Source: a bacterium
GTDB taxonomy: Bacteria > Auribacterota > Auribacteria > Auribacterales > Auribacteraceae
NCBI GenBank assembly: GCA_018435605.1
Contig: JAHDNF010000006.1
Location: forward strand, 208,289-272,288
DNA: 64,000 nucleotides
Direction of reading: 5' to 3'
This document shows positions 7,047 through 22,000 of the stretch, one piece after another. Within the stretch, counting starts at the first letter, position 1, and every line of letters begins with the position of its first letter. The position numbers were made by a program, and so were the translations under genes. The notes beneath the pieces are model-generated. The model had not been told where the DNA came from, ran no database searches, and was given only the letters and a program-made list of their open reading frames with translations.

Positions 7047-10000
7047 ATGCATCAGAAAAATCTCGGGCAGGGGGGGAGTGCGTTACTCGGATTAGTCTTA
7101 CTTTTCTTGTTTTTTTGTGGAAACGCATTAGCCGCGGATTTACAACTGAATGGAACGACAACAACTATCGATTCGGTACGATCTCAAGTGCAAGGCACTA
7201 ATAATTCGGGAACTACATCTGTAGGTGTAGCTAACGGGTCGCTTTTTACCGCAGGGTCGAAGATACTTATCATCACTATGCAGGGAGCGCAGGCAGGTCA
7301 ATACGAATTCAACACAATTTCCTCGATCAACACAAACACGCTTAATCTGCAAACTTCGCTGGCCAATACATATAATACAAACGCTCAGGTTATAGAGGTT
7401 ACCGAATACGATAATGTTGCGATTACCAATAGTTCCATATTGACCTGTTCCGAATGGAATGGCGCAACAGGTGGTGTTTTGGTTCTAAAAGCAACCAATT
7501 TGACGCTTGATTCATCAAGTTTTATCGATGTAACCGGTAAAGGGTTTCTTACATCGACCGGTTTGGGCGCCGGATTGAACGTTACCGGTAGCAGTGGCGG
7601 CGGCGGCGGCGCTTATGGCGGTGACGGAAGTGACGGGTTTACCGCCAACTACGGCGGCGCAGGGTATGGTATCATACACATGCCGCTTATCATGGGTTCT
7701 GCCGGCGGAAGAAACACAACTTATGCTAGAGATGGCGGAAAGGGCGGCGGTATCATCTTTATACAGTTGTCCGGAACGGCGACTATCAACGGTACTGTCA
7801 AAAGCGACGGACAGAACCCTCCTGTTGCCACAACATATACAGGGGGCGGGGGTGCCGGAGGTTCTGTTTTAATAATGTGTTCTGAAATAACCGGTTCGAA
7901 TAATAATTCCTACATTACAGCAAATGGAGGCGGAATGACTTCGGATACTTACCGCGGCGGCGGCGGCGGCGGCGGGCGTGTAGCTATCCACTGCGATTCG
8001 AACAAGTTCAATTATCCTGCCGACGCTGATATACAAACTTACGGGGGGCGCGGTTATAACGGCGTCTACGGTGGCGCAGGCACGATTTATATTAAAGAAG
8101 GAACGGACGAAAACCTCCACATAGTCAGTCCGGATAATAATTGCGACTTGACAAAACTGGAGCAGGACGGCGCAGATATAGCGATAAACGTGATGTATGT
8201 CGAATGGGCGCGTATAGACTACCGAAATTTTGAAGGATGCACTATTTTCGATATACGCAACAGCGACCTTACGTTAAATCTTGCAAATCCGGCGGTATTC
8301 GACAGCATCGTTTTCAGCGTAGATCTAACGGGAGCGCGTACTTGTATACTCGGTTCGAATGTGACTGCGCAGACGGTTACAGTTGCAGGGCTTGACACTT
8401 CGAATCACGCGGTGTTGCAACTGCAAACCGGAGTTCTCATAAACGACAAGATAAATCTTAACGGTTATACGACGTTGACAAATGGCATAGTGATGGAAGA
8501 TCCGGTAGCAGTTAATCTTTCCAATAACGATAATGATATTACAAACAGTAGCGGGGCGCATATTAGGTTTGCTACCCTTGAAATGGGAACCGGTTCTGCG
8601 TTTACCAACAGCGGTACAGCGGAAGTTCTAGGCGATACCATCGTCATCGGTTCAGGCAGTGTGTATCAGGGAGCGGGATCGTTCAGCGATTCCAACAACA
8701 ACATGACTGTCCAAGCGGGCGGCACGTTCATTTCCCAGTCGGTGAATCCGTATTATTTCGATACTGTTGTCATACAGACAGGCGCGACCCTAACCCATTC
8801 TAATAATGTCAGTACCCAAGCATATACGTTGAATTTTCAATGTTCCGGCGATTTTACAATCGAAGAAGGTGTAAATATAGATTTGAGCGGAAGAGGTTAT
8901 AATAATACTTACGGGCCGGGAGCAGGGCAACTCGCGTATAGGCGTACTAGCGGGTCTTCCGGTTCTGCGAATTATTATCATGGCGGCGGTGGAGGAGCAT
9001 ATGGCGCTGACGGAGGCAATGGCACTCCTGTTAGTACCACCTTTGGTAGTGGAGGAACAAGGTATGGTTCTATAATTAATCCTGTACATATAGGTTCCGG
9101 AGGCGGCAATGGTGTACGCCAATATACGGCTTCCGGTACTACCAGTATAAGCACGACCTATTTAAACGCGGGCAATGGGGGCGGAGCGTTCATAGCCAAT
9201 GTTGGCGGTACGTTTACTTGTAACAGCAGTATAAATGTCAACGGTACAAATGCCACTCAATATAACAACAATGCTGGCGGCGGCGGCGGTTCCGGCGGAT
9301 CTATAAACATTACGGCTACAGATTTTGTCAGTAGCAATCCGCTGGTGGTGTTTCAGGCTAATGGAGGTAGCAGGTATTCCAGCACAAGCGGTAGTTATGG
9401 CGGCGGTGGTTCGGGCGGACGCATCGCACTGAAGGCGACAAATTCGTATTTATTTTCCGGCAATATAACTGCTTATGGCGGCGACGGATACAGAAAAGGC
9501 GGCACCGGTACGATTTATATCAAGAAAGGCACAGCAGAGAATCTGTATATTACAAGCGACGCATTAGATGCCAATCGTCCGTATTCATATATTGACGAAA
9601 CAGGGGTTCTTATGCAAGGTGAACTTCTGGATATAAATTCTTCCGATGTGCAAATAAGCGTTCCTTTATCATGCAATACGGTAAGTATTCTGGATTCTCG
9701 TACAAACGCAACAACTTCATCCGGTATTAATATAGGATCTCTGTCAATACAAACTACTCAAAGCCGGTACTCACAGTTAGACATGACAGCCAGTAGCGGT
9801 ACCGTAGTTATCGGTTCCGCGGCATTGCAGGGTATTTCCACGTCATATCAGTCAATATTGAGATTACCTAATACGATAACCCATGTTTCTGAAATTGCGC
9901 TCGGCGGGTATACCGGTTTTTATAATTACGGAACAGTTGACTTGTGTGTTTTGAGTAACATTGACAACGATATATATAATTACAATCCGGGGCATATAAC

Positions 10001-13000
10001 ATTTGAGTCATTGACAATAGCGTCGTCGAGTTACTTTTTTACCAGCGGTACTTTTGACGTGATTGACGATAATATGGTCATAGAATCCGGAGGTCATTAT
10101 CGTTCCCAGCTTGCCGGCAGTGTGCCTCTTGCCAATGTGCTCATAAAAACGGGGGCTAGCGTTACACAGGGACAAAGCACTACTACAAATATTTATAAAA
10201 CAATGTTTTCATGTACCGGTGATTTCACATTGGAATCGGGCGCGACAATCAACGTCAATGCTTGCGGTTATCCCAACGCATCCGGTCCGGGCGCAGGGAC
10301 AAGCATCAACCAGAATTCACGCGGCGGCGGCGGCGGCGCTTATGGCGGGCGGGGTAGTAACGGATACAGCAATAATCCCGGCGGCGTGGAATATGATACA
10401 ATTGTCAATCCGACTGAACCCGGTTCAGGCGGCGGAGACAATACCTACAGCACCGCTTCGCGCGGCGGTTACGGCGGCGGCGCTGTAATCATTCAGGCTG
10501 AAGGAAACATTACTGTCAACGGTATCATATACGCCAACGGCGAAAACGCATACGCCGGTGGCACAACACGTTCCGGCGGCGGCGGTTCTGGCGGATGTAT
10601 CAATTTGAACGCGCCTAATATAGCCATCGGGTCTTCATCACAGTTGCAGGCGATTGGAGGTAACAGGGATGGTACGTATTATGGCGGCGGCGGTGGCGGC
10701 GGGCGTATAGCTTTAATCTGTTCAGCGCTGGATTATCAGGGTTCGATCAATATAAGCGGCGGAACCGGTTACTATATGCAGGGCGGAGCCGGTACGATGT
10801 ATATCAAAGATGCAACCACGGAGAAAATACTGGTTCAGGGGTCTAATGTTACGCAAGATTTGACTGTAATAGACGACAATAACGAACCTGATCCGTTGAA
10901 CCTTGATTTACTGGAAGTGTCTTCTGTCAATCTGTTACTACTGAGCGTAACACAATGTGACAGGCTAAATGTCATCAACTCTGTTGTAAACGTAAACCCC
11001 ATCGTTACAATGACTATTCCGACAGTCGATATTGCGGTTAATACGTCGTCGGTGAATCGCCGTACAATCTTCGGCGGATTGCTCAACGCAGGCGATGTTT
11101 CTGTACAGGGATACAACACGTCGTACCATGCCGAATTGGAATTGCAAAACGGAAGCAATATTTTAAGCAGTTTGATTACAACGGGGTATACCGAAATAAT
11201 AAACAACACGACAATAAATTTGCCTTCAACATATACCATGTCCGGCATAGACAACGACATTACAAATTACGGAACCGTAATTCTGCCGACGTTTATTGTT
11301 TCCAGCAGTTCTTATGTGAAAAATGCAGGTAGCATTTTGCCTGTCGATACTGATTTGACCATACAAAGCGGCGGCGTATATTCGTTTATGAAAAGCGGAC
11401 AGGATACGTTTACCGATGTGACAATACTATCCGGCGGAATAATGACCCATGAGCAGAACACCGGCGCCGGTTATAAGGTGAATCTGTTGTGTACCGGTGA
11501 TCTGTTTGTTGCAGGGTCGGTTGATGTGTCGCAAAAAGGATATATTGAAGTGCAGGGTCCCGGATCTGGCACCAATGCTACAACCACAAATACCGGTGGA
11601 AGCGGAGGAGGTCATGGGGGCGAAGGCGGAAAAGGAGTTAGCAATATATCCGGAGGAATGTCTTACGGATCGATTATGAATCCGTCTACCTATGGTTCTG
11701 GAGGCGGTTCCAATACATCTTCCCCTGCGCAGTTGGGCGGCGACGGCGGTGGTATCATTCATATTGAAGTGCAGGGAACCGCGACGATCAACGGTACTGT
11801 TAAAGCGGACGGAGAAAAAGCTCCTACTACTGCAACATATCGTTCAGGCGGCGGCGGAGCCGCTGGAAGTATAAAGTTGACTTCGGACGTTTTGGACGGG
11901 TCAGGTTCAATACAGGCCAATGGCGGAGCTTATTTTGGCGTAAATTGTTATGGCGGCGGCGGCGGCGGCGGGCGAATTGCCGTGTATACTGCCTCGTCCA
12001 ATTCCTTTTCAGGGTCGTATCTTGCGCAGGGCGGACAGGGGTACTACGGTTATGCCGCTCCTGGAACTATATATATCAATAACAATGGAATCCAAAATTT
12101 TCTTATAAAAAATTCCGGTATGTCCGACGGGGCTAAGACCATAGTAACCGCTGACGGTGATTCGCCGTCGGAATTTTTTCTCATGGATATATCTAATGCG
12201 ATAGTCGAAGTAAATAAATTTACAAGCGCTGTTACCCTTAATTCCCTGAATTCCAATCTTATTATTTCTGTTGCCAATTCGTGTGATATAGAGACACTAA
12301 CATATATATTGAATGCCGCTGTTTCTTCCAGAAACTTACAGCTTCCCGCATCTACTACATTATCGTCATTGACATTGCAGGGATATAATAGTTCCAATCG
12401 TGCAATTGCCACACTTCCTAACGGAGTGGAAATTACATCGGACATAACGCTCAACGGAAATGTGACGTTGAACAATTACACTACTATCAATTTGCCGAAT
12501 ACGTTTTATATAAATGGTACGAGCAATATCATAAATAATTACGGGCACATAACTTTTGCCACTCTCAATCTTGCAAGCACTTCATTATTCAACTATGGTA
12601 CGGTAATTATTCTGGATAAAATACTTACAATAGAGTCAGGCAGTACGTATTACATTACAGGTCAAATGCCGGAGCCGGATTATGATCTGATCATCGAAAC
12701 CGGCGGCACTTATGTATCCCGCTTAGCGGACAGTGTCCATTTCAAAAATGTAACAGTGTATTCCGGCGCTACTATGACTCACGATCCCAATACGAATACA
12801 CCTCAGAACAAACTGGCTATTACCTGTTCCGGCGATTTTATTCTGGCATCTGGAGCGGTAATAGACGTTACAGGTAAAGGGTATACTTATGATCAGGGAC
12901 CGGGTAAAGGAACGATGTCTCCAAGCGCAAGTTACGGCGGCGGCGGCGCGGGTTATGGCGGTAACGGCAGTATGGGATATCTGAATATAGCAGGTGGAAC

Positions 13001-16000
13001 GGCATTCGGGTCGATTAATGATCCGACTTATTTGGGTTCAGGCGGCGGAAGTACTGTCAACGGTTCTTACGGAACCGGGTCGGCAGGCGGCGGGGCAGTA
13101 GATCTGAATATTGCCGGTACGTTGACTCTTAACGGTACAATACGCGCAAATGGGGCAAATGTTACTTCTTATAATGGATCACGTTGCGGCGGCGGCGGTT
13201 CAGGCGGTTCTGTCAAACTAGTTGCCGCTACTATAACCGGAACGGAAACCGGCGCTCGAATAGAAGCCAAAGGAGGCAACAAGTATAGCGGTTCCTATTA
13301 TGGCGGCGGCGGCGGCGGCGGGCGTGTGGCTCTCATAGCTGATAATATATGTTCCTATGCCGGTCAATTTGATCTAAGCGGAGGTGATGGTTACTATCAA
13401 TATGGCGGCGCAGGAACGGTATATATCCACGACAGTGTGTCGACACATATAAAAGTTATTGCCGTAGCGGCAACAGGCGAGCGCGATATTACTCCGCTAA
13501 CCGATATGTCAGTACCTACAGAAGTGGAAACATACGAGATTAAATGGGCTAATGTTCAACTCACGAGGTTGTCTGCCTGCTCTGAAATGGACATCGTCAA
13601 TTCTGATGTTACCATAAATACAGCGTCCGACTGCACAATAGATGCCCTTTTTATGAAAGTCGTTGCCGGAGCATTTAACAATAGATTGCTGACATGTGAA
13701 CCGAATACGATTATTAACAATGCTACCATTGTCGGGTACTCCACCGCAAGACAGGCGCGGATAACATTCAAAAACGGCGCCCGCATTCTAGATCGTTTAG
13801 AAACGAATGGTTACACCACGGTATACAACTACACATCGATAAATTTGCCGGCCGATTATATCCGCTCCGGACTTGATAACGACATATATAATTATCAGAC
13901 AGGATCGATAGTATTGCCGACACTAACGCTTACCGCAAATTCTTATGTGCAGAATTTCAATGATATTTTGCCGGTCGATAACAATCTGACGATTGACCAA
14001 AACGGAACTTACGATATAGCTAAAAACACTCAGCTTACATTTGTAGATGTAATCGTCAACGGCGTTTTAACCCATACTCAGGGAACTGGGCAGGGGTATG
14101 TTGCGAATATAACATGTTCCAATTTGACCGTTGGCGCGACCGGTTCCATAGATGTTTCAAACAGGGGATACGTCCGTTCCGAAGGACCGGGGGCAGGCCA
14201 GAATGTTCATTCGACCAGCAATTACGTCTCCGGCAGTGGGGCAGGTCATGGAGCGCAAGGTTCGGAAGGTTATAACGGACTCGCCGGCGGCGCGCCGTAC
14301 GGATCGATCGTCAATCCGGTTTTGTACGGTTCCGGCGGCGGAACCAATACAGCTAGGAGTACTGACGGCTACGGCGGATCAGGCGGCGGAGTTGTTCTTT
14401 TGAATGTAGCGAATACATTACTTGTAAATGGATATATTAAGGCAAACGGACAGACCGCTCCGGCGTATTACGGCGGCGGTGGTGCAGGCGGAAGTATCAA
14501 TATTACCACTGGTTCATTCAACGGATCAGGTACTATCGAGGCAAACGGCGGCGACCGTAATACAGCAAGCTCTTCTTATCGTCCAGGCTCCGGCGCGGGC
14601 GGTCGTATTGCCATCTATTGCGCTACTAAGGGGTATACCGGTAATGTGAATGCTTATGCGGGATTGGGGTATTTTGGCTTGGCAGGAGCCGGCACGATAT
14701 ATGAAAATATTGACGGATATACAGCCATGTATATTAAAAATAATGCCGCAAACAATCGTAATGATACGGTAATAAACAATGATTATCAGTCGCCGGTTAC
14801 GCTCGACGAATTTTTTGCCGAGCATTCGACGGTAAATATTCAGAATATGTCGTCTTGTACTCAGATGACTATTAACTCGGCTACAATTACTTTTACTTCG
14901 ACGCCGGATTTGGGCACTGTTACCATGCAGGGTACCAACAGTACTTACAGAGCCGGTTTGACTTTACCTGAATACTCCACCGTAACGCTACTTATTTTGA
15001 ACAACTATTGTATTCTGAACAATTCCGGATTGATAGAGCTTGCGCATTTCAACGGAAATTACGTAAACCTAACCAACACCGCTACAGGCGAAATTACATT
15101 TCCTGTTTTGGATCTCAATAACTACAGCGAATTTAGAAGTTACGGGACGTATACGATACAGGACAGCGATATGATTGTCGGGCCGTACAGCACGTATATA
15201 TGCACCAGCAACGATCAGGTTGTTTTTGATGATTTAACTATAGAAGGCTATGGGAAAATAACTCATCTTGCCAATACCGGTCAGGCGTTGGCTCGAGTGA
15301 ATATACGATGTACAGGCAATTTGACGGTTCTGCCAAACGGATCGTTTGACGCAACCGGCATGGGGTATTCGGCAGGGAATGGTCCCGGTAAAGGTTCGAA
15401 TGCCACTTCTGCGAGTTATGGCGGCGGCGGCGCAGGTTATGGAGCTTATGGAAATGAGGGTAATTCGAATGTGCCCGGAGGTATTGTTTACGGTTCGATA
15501 TCGGACCCGCTTGATCTGGGTTCGGGTGGAGGAAGCAATACATATTCTAACTATCTGGGCGGTTCGGGCGGCGGCGCTGTTGTCCTTGTCGTTGACGGAA
15601 CGTTGACGCTAAACGGGTTTATCAATGTTAACGGCAATCAGCCTGTCAATAATGTAACTGCTAATGGAGGCGGAGGTTCCGGGGGTAGCGTAAACATTAC
15701 CGCAGATATTGTTGCGGGCACGAATTCCTCTGCATATATACGGGCGAATGGGGCAAATAACTACTCTACAAGCAACAATGGCGGCGGCGGTGCCGGAGGG
15801 CGAATTGCCGTAAAGTGTAACGCTTATACGTATATCGGATCAATCAATACGTATGGCGGATCAGGTCGTATTGCTGGTGCGGATTATCGTGCAGGCGCCG
15901 GTACTATCTACAAAGAAATCAATGGAGAAGTGGCTGTCGAAATCATAAATGATTCCAACTATTATATAACTCAAACCCCGATTACGGGTATACAGTTAAT

Positions 16001-19000
16001 CGACACATTGACGGTTACAAGCGGCGATGTTACTGTTAATTCCCCAACTGCAATCGGTACTGCAACGCTTCTCAACTCGAAAGTCGATTTTCAGCCTGAT
16101 ACTACGCTTATTGTTTCCAGTTTGTCAGTTACGCAGAATTCTACACAATATGATAATTATGTTGTCAAACTCAAGCCGAATACCACGGTAGCAAATATTA
16201 CAATGCAGGGGATAAATACCTCATATCGTACTTATCTGCTCGTTGAAACAGGTGCAGTCGTAACCGGCACAATTGCCATGAACGGATACGCCTATCTGCA
16301 CAATTACGGAGATATAGGGTTACTTGAGAGAACAAATACGTATAATTCATTTTCTAATTGGAGTACCGGTTCCGTGACATTGGCTAATCTTAATCTTAAC
16401 TCATATGATTATATACTTTACGGCGGTACGGTAAACATCGTTGATACATCTACGATGAATTTGTTAACCGGAAGCACCCTTGAAATGAATACGCTTAATC
16501 GGGTGCAGGTTGGAAGCGCTCGTATTTATAACAGTGCTACATTAACCCATGCTTCAAATACGTCAGTTAAAGAATCTATAGTCAATATTCATTGTACAGG
16601 CAATTTTACAATTGATTCCGGCGGGCAAGTAGATGTGAGCTATAAAGGTTATTCGTCAGGGAATGGTCCTGGGGCAGGAGAAAACGCAAATTCTACGGTT
16701 AGTAACAGCTATAAAGGCGGCGGCGGCGGCGCTTATGGCGGAAAAGGCGGTGATTCGCAGTATGCCTCATCGTATGGCGGTTACGGCGGAAATGTCTACG
16801 GTGATGCGGCTAATCCGATGGACTTTGGTTCAGGAGGCGGCACAGGTTATATTAATACTAATCCGTATTACGGCGGAGCCGGTGGCGGTCTTGTTCTGTT
16901 GACCGTTGACGGTACATTGACAGTCAACGGTTATATCCGCGCCAACGGACAGAATCCACCGAGCGGAGCTAATTATGCTTCCGGCGGTAGCGGAGCCGGC
17001 GGCGGTATCAATATAAGCGCCAATGCTATAGTCGGGTCTAGTTCTTCATATATCGAGGCAAATGGAGGCACTTACAATACTTCCAGTTACCGCAACGGCG
17101 GCGGCGGCGGCGGGCGTATTCATATCGGTTATCAGACATTTACTTACAGCGGTACAATCAGGGCAAATAAAGGCACGTCATATTCACCCAACAACGCTCA
17201 AAACGGAACTGTTGATGTAGCGGCCGATCCTGCGGGAGTCATTGTGATATCCGCGGTTCCTTCTTCTTTGTATGCGAACAGCGATGAGGTGTCTATCATA
17301 ACGGCAGGTCCGGTAAAAGATTCTATCGGCCAGCCTGTAGATGACGGCACAGAGGTTACAATATCATCAACCGGCGCAGAGATTGTCGATGCGATTGACG
17401 TCAATCCTCTATTGGACGGAATTCAGTTGTATACTGTTGGCGGCAATGTGACCTTCGGATTGCAGGCGGTACAAGGAACTGATCCCGGAACAGTCGTTGT
17501 TGAAGTACGGTCTGTTGTGGGTACTGCTTACGGTTCGAAAAACATACCGATCATTGTAGGCAATCCTGTAGGAATAATTACCCTATATGCAACCCCTGAA
17601 CAACTTATAGCTAACGGTACATCAACCACTACAATAACCAGCGGTGTGATTACAGACGAATTCGGCAATCCGGTTCCGGCTGGAGTTTACATAACTATTT
17701 ATAGTTCTGCAGGTACAATAACAACCCCGGACGCCACCGGTACTATAGCTGGCAGACAGGTTGTTACACAGGCAGACGGTACTATTTCGTTTGTTCTTCG
17801 AAGTAGTTCGACTACGGGTACGGCTAATATTACTGCGGATTCTCATCAAGGTTCGGCGCATGGGGAAATTAGTGTGGATATGGTGGCGGGCGATCCTGAT
17901 AAACTGATTGTACTTATTCCCGGAGAAACTTTTTCAAAAGGATCGTCGACAGGAAAAACCGGCACGCCGACAATGCTTCCTGCAGGTACAAATCGAACTG
18001 TAACTGTTATGATAGTGGACGCATGGAACAATAGAGTTATATCTTCAACCGGATTGGTCGAGCTGGTGTCGAGTCAGGAATTTTCAACAGTGTCGCCTTC
18101 TCAACAGGTTTTCGACGGGCTTACCGGCACAATGACTTTCAGCGTTACCGAGGTTATTGCGGCTACCGGTTTGACTTTGGGGGTCAATTATCTTGACGAT
18201 GCCGGCTTAAGTACGGTTAGCGCGCAGTACACGATACAGGCCGCTCCGCCTGCTAATATGCAGATCATTTTGCCGGGCGAGTCGGTCTATCCCGGTTCGC
18301 CTGCCGGAAAAAGCGGATCACCGCATTATCAGCGGTTTGGCCAACCGTTTTGGATAACGGTAAATATTGTTGACGAATATTTTAACAAGGTTCCTGGGCG
18401 TTCCGATCTGGTTACTTTGACAAGTAATGCTACCAGCGCAACATTGCCTCAACCGAATTTGAGCAATGGTTCCGCGTATTGTTCTGTGACGATATCCGAT
18501 CTTGGATTCGGCAAAATATTGACCGCATCGGTTGCCGCTGGAACTGTTAGTGATGGAAACAGTTCATCGTTCGGAGTTTTTAATTCTCTTCCATCGATAT
18601 TGTCGGTTTATCCTGCGCAGTCCCAGCCGGGAATCAACAAGATTATTACCATATCCGGCGACGAATTTGCCGACGGCGCTGTTGTGGAAATATCGGGCGG
18701 AGGCATAGAAGTTACAAATGTTCATTTTGTTGATCAGACCCAGTTGATAGTGACAATTTACGTTCAACCGACAGCGTCTATAGGGTTGCGTGACATAAGG
18801 GTAATCAATCCTGATATGGCAGACTGTATGGCTACCGATGTGTTTGAAGTCCGTGACGACGAGCCGCCGGTTATATCTAACCTGTCTATTCCCGCGGGCG
18901 CAACGGTGGGCGATATTGTTACAATATCCTTTGATGTCAACGAGTTGTTGGGTTCTGCGCCTGTTGTAACTATAGCCGGATACAACGCGACATATCAAAG

Positions 19001-22000
19001 CGGTACAGGCGGTTTGCATTACACATATACTTACAGCGTGAATGGTTCGGAGAACACTGGTTATGTGCCTGTTTACGTTACGGTACAGGATTTTGTAGGG
19101 CATGTAGGTTATGCGGCAGGCCATCTAATATTCGATTTTTATCCTCCTGTGATAGTTTTAAAGAATATAGATCCTTCGGTTATATCTCCTAACGGTGATT
19201 TTCTGGATGATATGGCATACATCAGTTTTACATGGAGCGACGAAAGCAATGATTTCGTCGTGCTTGTGGAAATCTTCAGCGGGTTGACGCCGGTTAAGGT
19301 TTTATGGGACGGTCCTGTAAACGGTAAATTTTTCTCAAGGTCGTGGGATGGTACGAACGACATAGGCAATCCCGTTCCGAACGGTAATTATCTGATCAAG
19401 GTAACTATCTACGATCCGGCGGACAATTCGGTAAGTCAACAGATCGGTACGGTGAGTGTAGATTATACGGCCAACCAGCAACCGTACATAATATTTACCA
19501 AGGAAGTTCAATTCGCGACAGTAGGCAACGATTTTTATGTGTTGCCTATCTCCTTGACGAACAACGATATGTTTGCCGCTCATTCTTTGACCTTGCTTGA
19601 TGTGATCAATACGGATAGCTCCGTGTATGTATCGTTTCTTGATGATCCGTTTCAGGTTACTATCGGCCCCCAGCAGGTGGATACGGTAGACCTGTATGTC
19701 GATTCCAATAATCCGGATTCCGACAGGGTTGATGTTCAACTGCGGCTTGTCAATGAATTGAACGATCAGGTAGATTACTCGAACCTTAGAATTTATATGA
19801 ACCCTGTACCGAAACCGGATCTGGTTGTTAACACGCAGGATATTTCATTCGATCCTAAAAATCCTTCAGCCGGATCGAACGTGACGATATCCGTGACTGT
19901 GAGAAATGTGGGCAATGAGATAGCGACGAATATCCCTGTAAGGTTCACCAGTTTCGGATCTTTAATAGGATCGGGAGTAGTAACAATTTCATCGCTGGAG
20001 GCCGGAGCAGAAGTCACTGTGGATACAACCGTCAGTTTTGCTACTGCGGGTATGAAATTGATCAGCATAGACGTTGATCCCGATGACATTATAGACGAAC
20101 TTGACGATTTCAATAACTCTACTAACAAAATGCTGTTTGTCGGCAATATTCCGCTATTGAGCGGCGGTATTCGGGTATTGGCGCAGATGAACTCGACCAT
20201 ACCCGCCGGAAGTCGTGTCAGCATTTCTGGAACAGCTACTTATTCGTTGTTGGTAAACGGAGTTCCGAATTATGATTATGTGGTTAAGGGCGGATCGGTT
20301 TTTATAGATGTCAAGAATCTAAATGGAGATGTTATACTGCATCAGGGCGGTTGGTTTACTAATGTTGACGGTAAATTCAACCTGTCGTTCACAATGCCGG
20401 CGATATTCGGTCACGGCGATTACGTATTGGTGAGAATATCGGTAACCGACTATACATTTATCGGAAGAATACAGTTATCCGCCATGGTTTATGAAGAACT
20501 TCCCGTTACCCCGAATGTAACTTTGAGTTCACCGGATATAGACGGCGATGGAATTGCAAATTTTGAAGATCCGGACATTGACGGCGACGGCATCCTAAAC
20601 GAATATGACGATGATATGGATGGCGACGGCATCCCCAATGATTTGGATATGGTTATGCTCGGTCCGATTACCGGTGATCCGGATATAGACGGCGACGGCA
20701 TACCCAATTACTACGATGACGATATAGACGGTGACGGAATTCCTAACTCTACAGATCCAACTCCCTATGGAAACAGTGCGTTTTACGGCGGCGGATGGGG
20801 CGGTGGTTTTTCATCAGGGGGCAGTGGGTTTTATTCTGGCTCAGGGTACAACGGCGGACGCGGTCAATATTTCACTTCGTCCGGAGGTGGTGGATTCGCA
20901 GGTATTTACATACCGTCCGGAGGCAAGATATTCACCGGTACAGGTGAAAGCGTCAGCGGTTATCAGGGCGATCCATTACCGCTGGATTCCAGTATGTTCG
21001 ATGCATATACCCATTCTCAGGATATAGCGTTCAGCAACAACAATCCTCAGCTTGGTGAAGAGATCACTATTTCTTGTATTATATGGGCTGACGGTTATGG
21101 CTTCAGAGAAAATATTCCGGTTTCATTTTATGAGATTTATCCGGCATTAGGCGTTCAGAAAATAGGCTCAACGCAATATATACAATCATTATATGCCGGA
21201 TATAACGCTTTGGCGATGATAGGATGGCAAAATTTTCATGAAGGCGTTTATATTATGGAAGTAGCAATGGATGAAGGTTTTACGGATGCCAATAATAAAA
21301 ATAACGCGGCGACGCGGGCGTTGATCGTCGGACAGCTCAATCAACTGCTTGATGTGGTTATAAATCTGCCGATTGAAGACATGACATATTTGGCCTTGAA
21401 AGACAATATCCAAGTTAATTTTGAGGTATGGAGCGGTGTCGATATGTTGTCGCCTGATGATTTAGACACGTTGGTGCTGACGTGTTCCGATTCGTTGGCG
21501 CTGGTTTCCGATATTGTAGTGGTGAAAAACGGTGAATTGGAAAGCGGTTCTTTCAACCCGGCGAATAATGTGTTTACGGTTCAGATGCGTGCGCCGCTAC
21601 CTGTCGGCGATCCTGTCGGCGATTTATATCCGGGTACAATGCAGGTAATTGCCCAGAGAATAGATAACGATACGGTTCTCAACGGTTCGGATGATGTGGA
21701 TGTAAACTTGACAGCCGGCTCCGAGCCGCCGGAGTCTATAAATCTCTTTGCTACAAGTTATGCGGTGCAGGTCACATGGCCGCAGGCTGGTCAGGTAAAT
21801 CGGTACAGGGTATACCGTGACGATGTACCTCTGGCGGATGTTGAGGGTACGCAAATAGGCGGTGTATATTCATATATAGATTATTATGTCATACGCGGAG
21901 AAACATATTCATACTTTGTTACTTCCTATGATGCTAACGGAAAAGAAGGCATTGTGACATCGCCGGTTTCAACGGTAACGATACCGACGCGCGATCGAAG

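Noticed and set aside
7950..7980. GGC repeats considered as a CRISPR or simple-repeat locus
   Set aside because: They are in-frame glycine codons of a continuous coding sequence, without the regular spacer and repeat layout of a CRISPR array.
18564..19124. 186-residue antisense open frame inside the giant gene
   Set aside because: It is a shadow of the giant gene on the opposite strand, with Arg/Tyr-rich sequence, no domain and no ribosome site.
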